From: Pilimelia terevasa
Lineage (GTDB): Bacteria > Actinomycetota > Actinomycetes > Mycobacteriales > Micromonosporaceae
Length of the DNA stretch: 64,000 nt
NCBI RefSeq assembly: GCF_014647915.1
Contig: NZ_BMQC01000007.1
Span: 124,001 to 188,000, forward strand
Direction of reading: 5' to 3'
The notes beneath the pieces are model-generated. The model searched no databases, was not told the origin of the DNA, and was given only the letters and a program-made list of their open reading frames with translations. The position numbers and the translations under genes were made by a program. Below, piece by piece: positions 63,762 to 64,000 of the stretch (position 1 is its first letter; every line of letters begins with the position of its first letter).

Positions 63762-63900
63762 TACGCTGGGTCGGTTGCCACGGCGAGGGTGCCCCTCGCG
63801 GGCCGCGCTAACGCCCACCCCGACGGATCCGCCACTGCGCGGGCGGTGTCGGCGGCGGGCGCCAGCCCCGCGAGGAGCACCGTGATCGACGCGGTGCTCC
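63762..63900 (+). promoter_or_regulatory. rplY promoter and structured leader with exclusive pairings
   Basis: TACGCT (63762-63767) is the probable -10, giving a leader of about 206 bases before rplY. GCGAGGG/CCCTCGC (63783-63789/63793-63799) and GGAGCACCG/CGGTGCTCC (63874-63882/63892-63900) form local hairpins. CCTCGCGGG (63794-63802) can instead pair with CCCGCGAGG (63867-63875), which would disrupt both. This is the layout of an attenuator or a protein-binding leader. The rest of the 266-bp gap holds no gene. Confidence 0.45.
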
Positions 63901-63979
63901 GGGCTGTCTGCCCTGCGCGCCCTTGCCCGGCACCGCCACCGACCTCAACGCAGCCCGAATCAGCATCAGGAGTTCTCCC

Positions 63980-64000
63980 GTGTCCGAGGTAAAGATCAGC
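63980..64000 (+). CDS. rplY: 50S ribosomal protein L25, first codons only
   Basis: GTG 63980 opens the reading frame SEVKIS, which is the start of actinobacterial L25 (CTC family), the 5S rRNA-binding ribosomal protein. AGGAG lies seven bases upstream. The gene runs off the window. The order glmU-prs-rplY is the same as in mycobacteria, where pth follows. Confidence 0.85.

Noticed and set aside
63750-63992. 80-codon frame before rplY
   Set aside because: Its translation has no family features, it overlaps the rplY start, and the region looks like a structured leader.

Overview
The window is chromosomal DNA of a very GC-rich actinobacterium. Third codon positions are almost all G or C, GTG starts are common, and gene order matches two blocks known from Mycobacterium tuberculosis and other actinobacteria. 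Bases 1-18,500 resemble the Rv1207-Rv1232c block (folP2, DivIVA-like protein, tag, DUF3117, O-methyltransferase, htrA, tatB, mrp, DUF1003, MgtE-like). Bases 44,000-64,000 resemble the Rv1002c-Rv1018c block (PMT, rsmI, metG, tatD, rsmA, ispE, glmU, prs, rplY). The content would suit a Micromonosporales-like lineage, but I cannot fix genus or species from sequence alone. I see no transposase, integrase, prophage, CRISPR array or rRNA.

Layout. 1-13.1 kb: 3' end of a secreted TAP-like hydrolase, an isolated nuoA, a secreted beta-trefoil protein, folP2, an envelope/DNA-repair operon (DivIVA-like, SRPBCC, tag, small protein), a secreted subtilase, a paaX-like/enoyl-CoA hydratase pair, DUF3117, leucyl aminopeptidase, O-methyltransferase, HtrA-type protease and TatB. 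13.1-24.6 kb: a 20-bp tandem-repeat block, mrp, an MMPL exporter with a dyad in its upstream region, DUF1003/MgtE-like pair, PhzF, HAD, SDR, thioredoxin and small membrane proteins. 24.6-31.6 kb: an unusual 0.5-kb pyrimidine-rich gap, TrmH-type methylase, zinc-ribbon DUF6758, PH-domain and MarC membrane proteins, a Cas4/RecB-like Fe-S nuclease, FmdB zinc ribbon and 5-formyl-THF cyclo-ligase. 31.7-38 kb: a HAMP-GAF-GGDEF cyclase, then galU, moeA/glp, rimJ-like, sepX/glpR and tRNA-Ala, a conserved actinobacterial cell-envelope/division cluster. 38-44 kb: a secreted protein carrying both an M4 and an M28 peptidase domain, bluB, a membrane-anchored ricin-type lectin and a candidate small RNA. 44-64 kb: protein mannosylation, translation and rRNA-modification genes, a large secreted protein with about eight Ig-like repeats, ispE, an ABC-F protein, two DUF4383 proteins, a TetR regulator, tRNA-Gln, glmU, prs and the first codons of rplY.

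Shared themes. About twenty genes have a TANNNT- or CANNNT-like hexamer ending 5-8 bases before the start codon and usually no Shine-Dalgarno sequence, which points to widespread leaderless transcription. I used this to choose several starts. Short tandem duplications of 14-24 bp recur at or just after stop codons (718, 13,091, 22,456, 23,541, 30,109, 56,562). Several terminator hairpins include the stop codon in the stem. Compared with the mycobacterial order, gpgS, sigE-rseA and rpfB are missing from their usual places.
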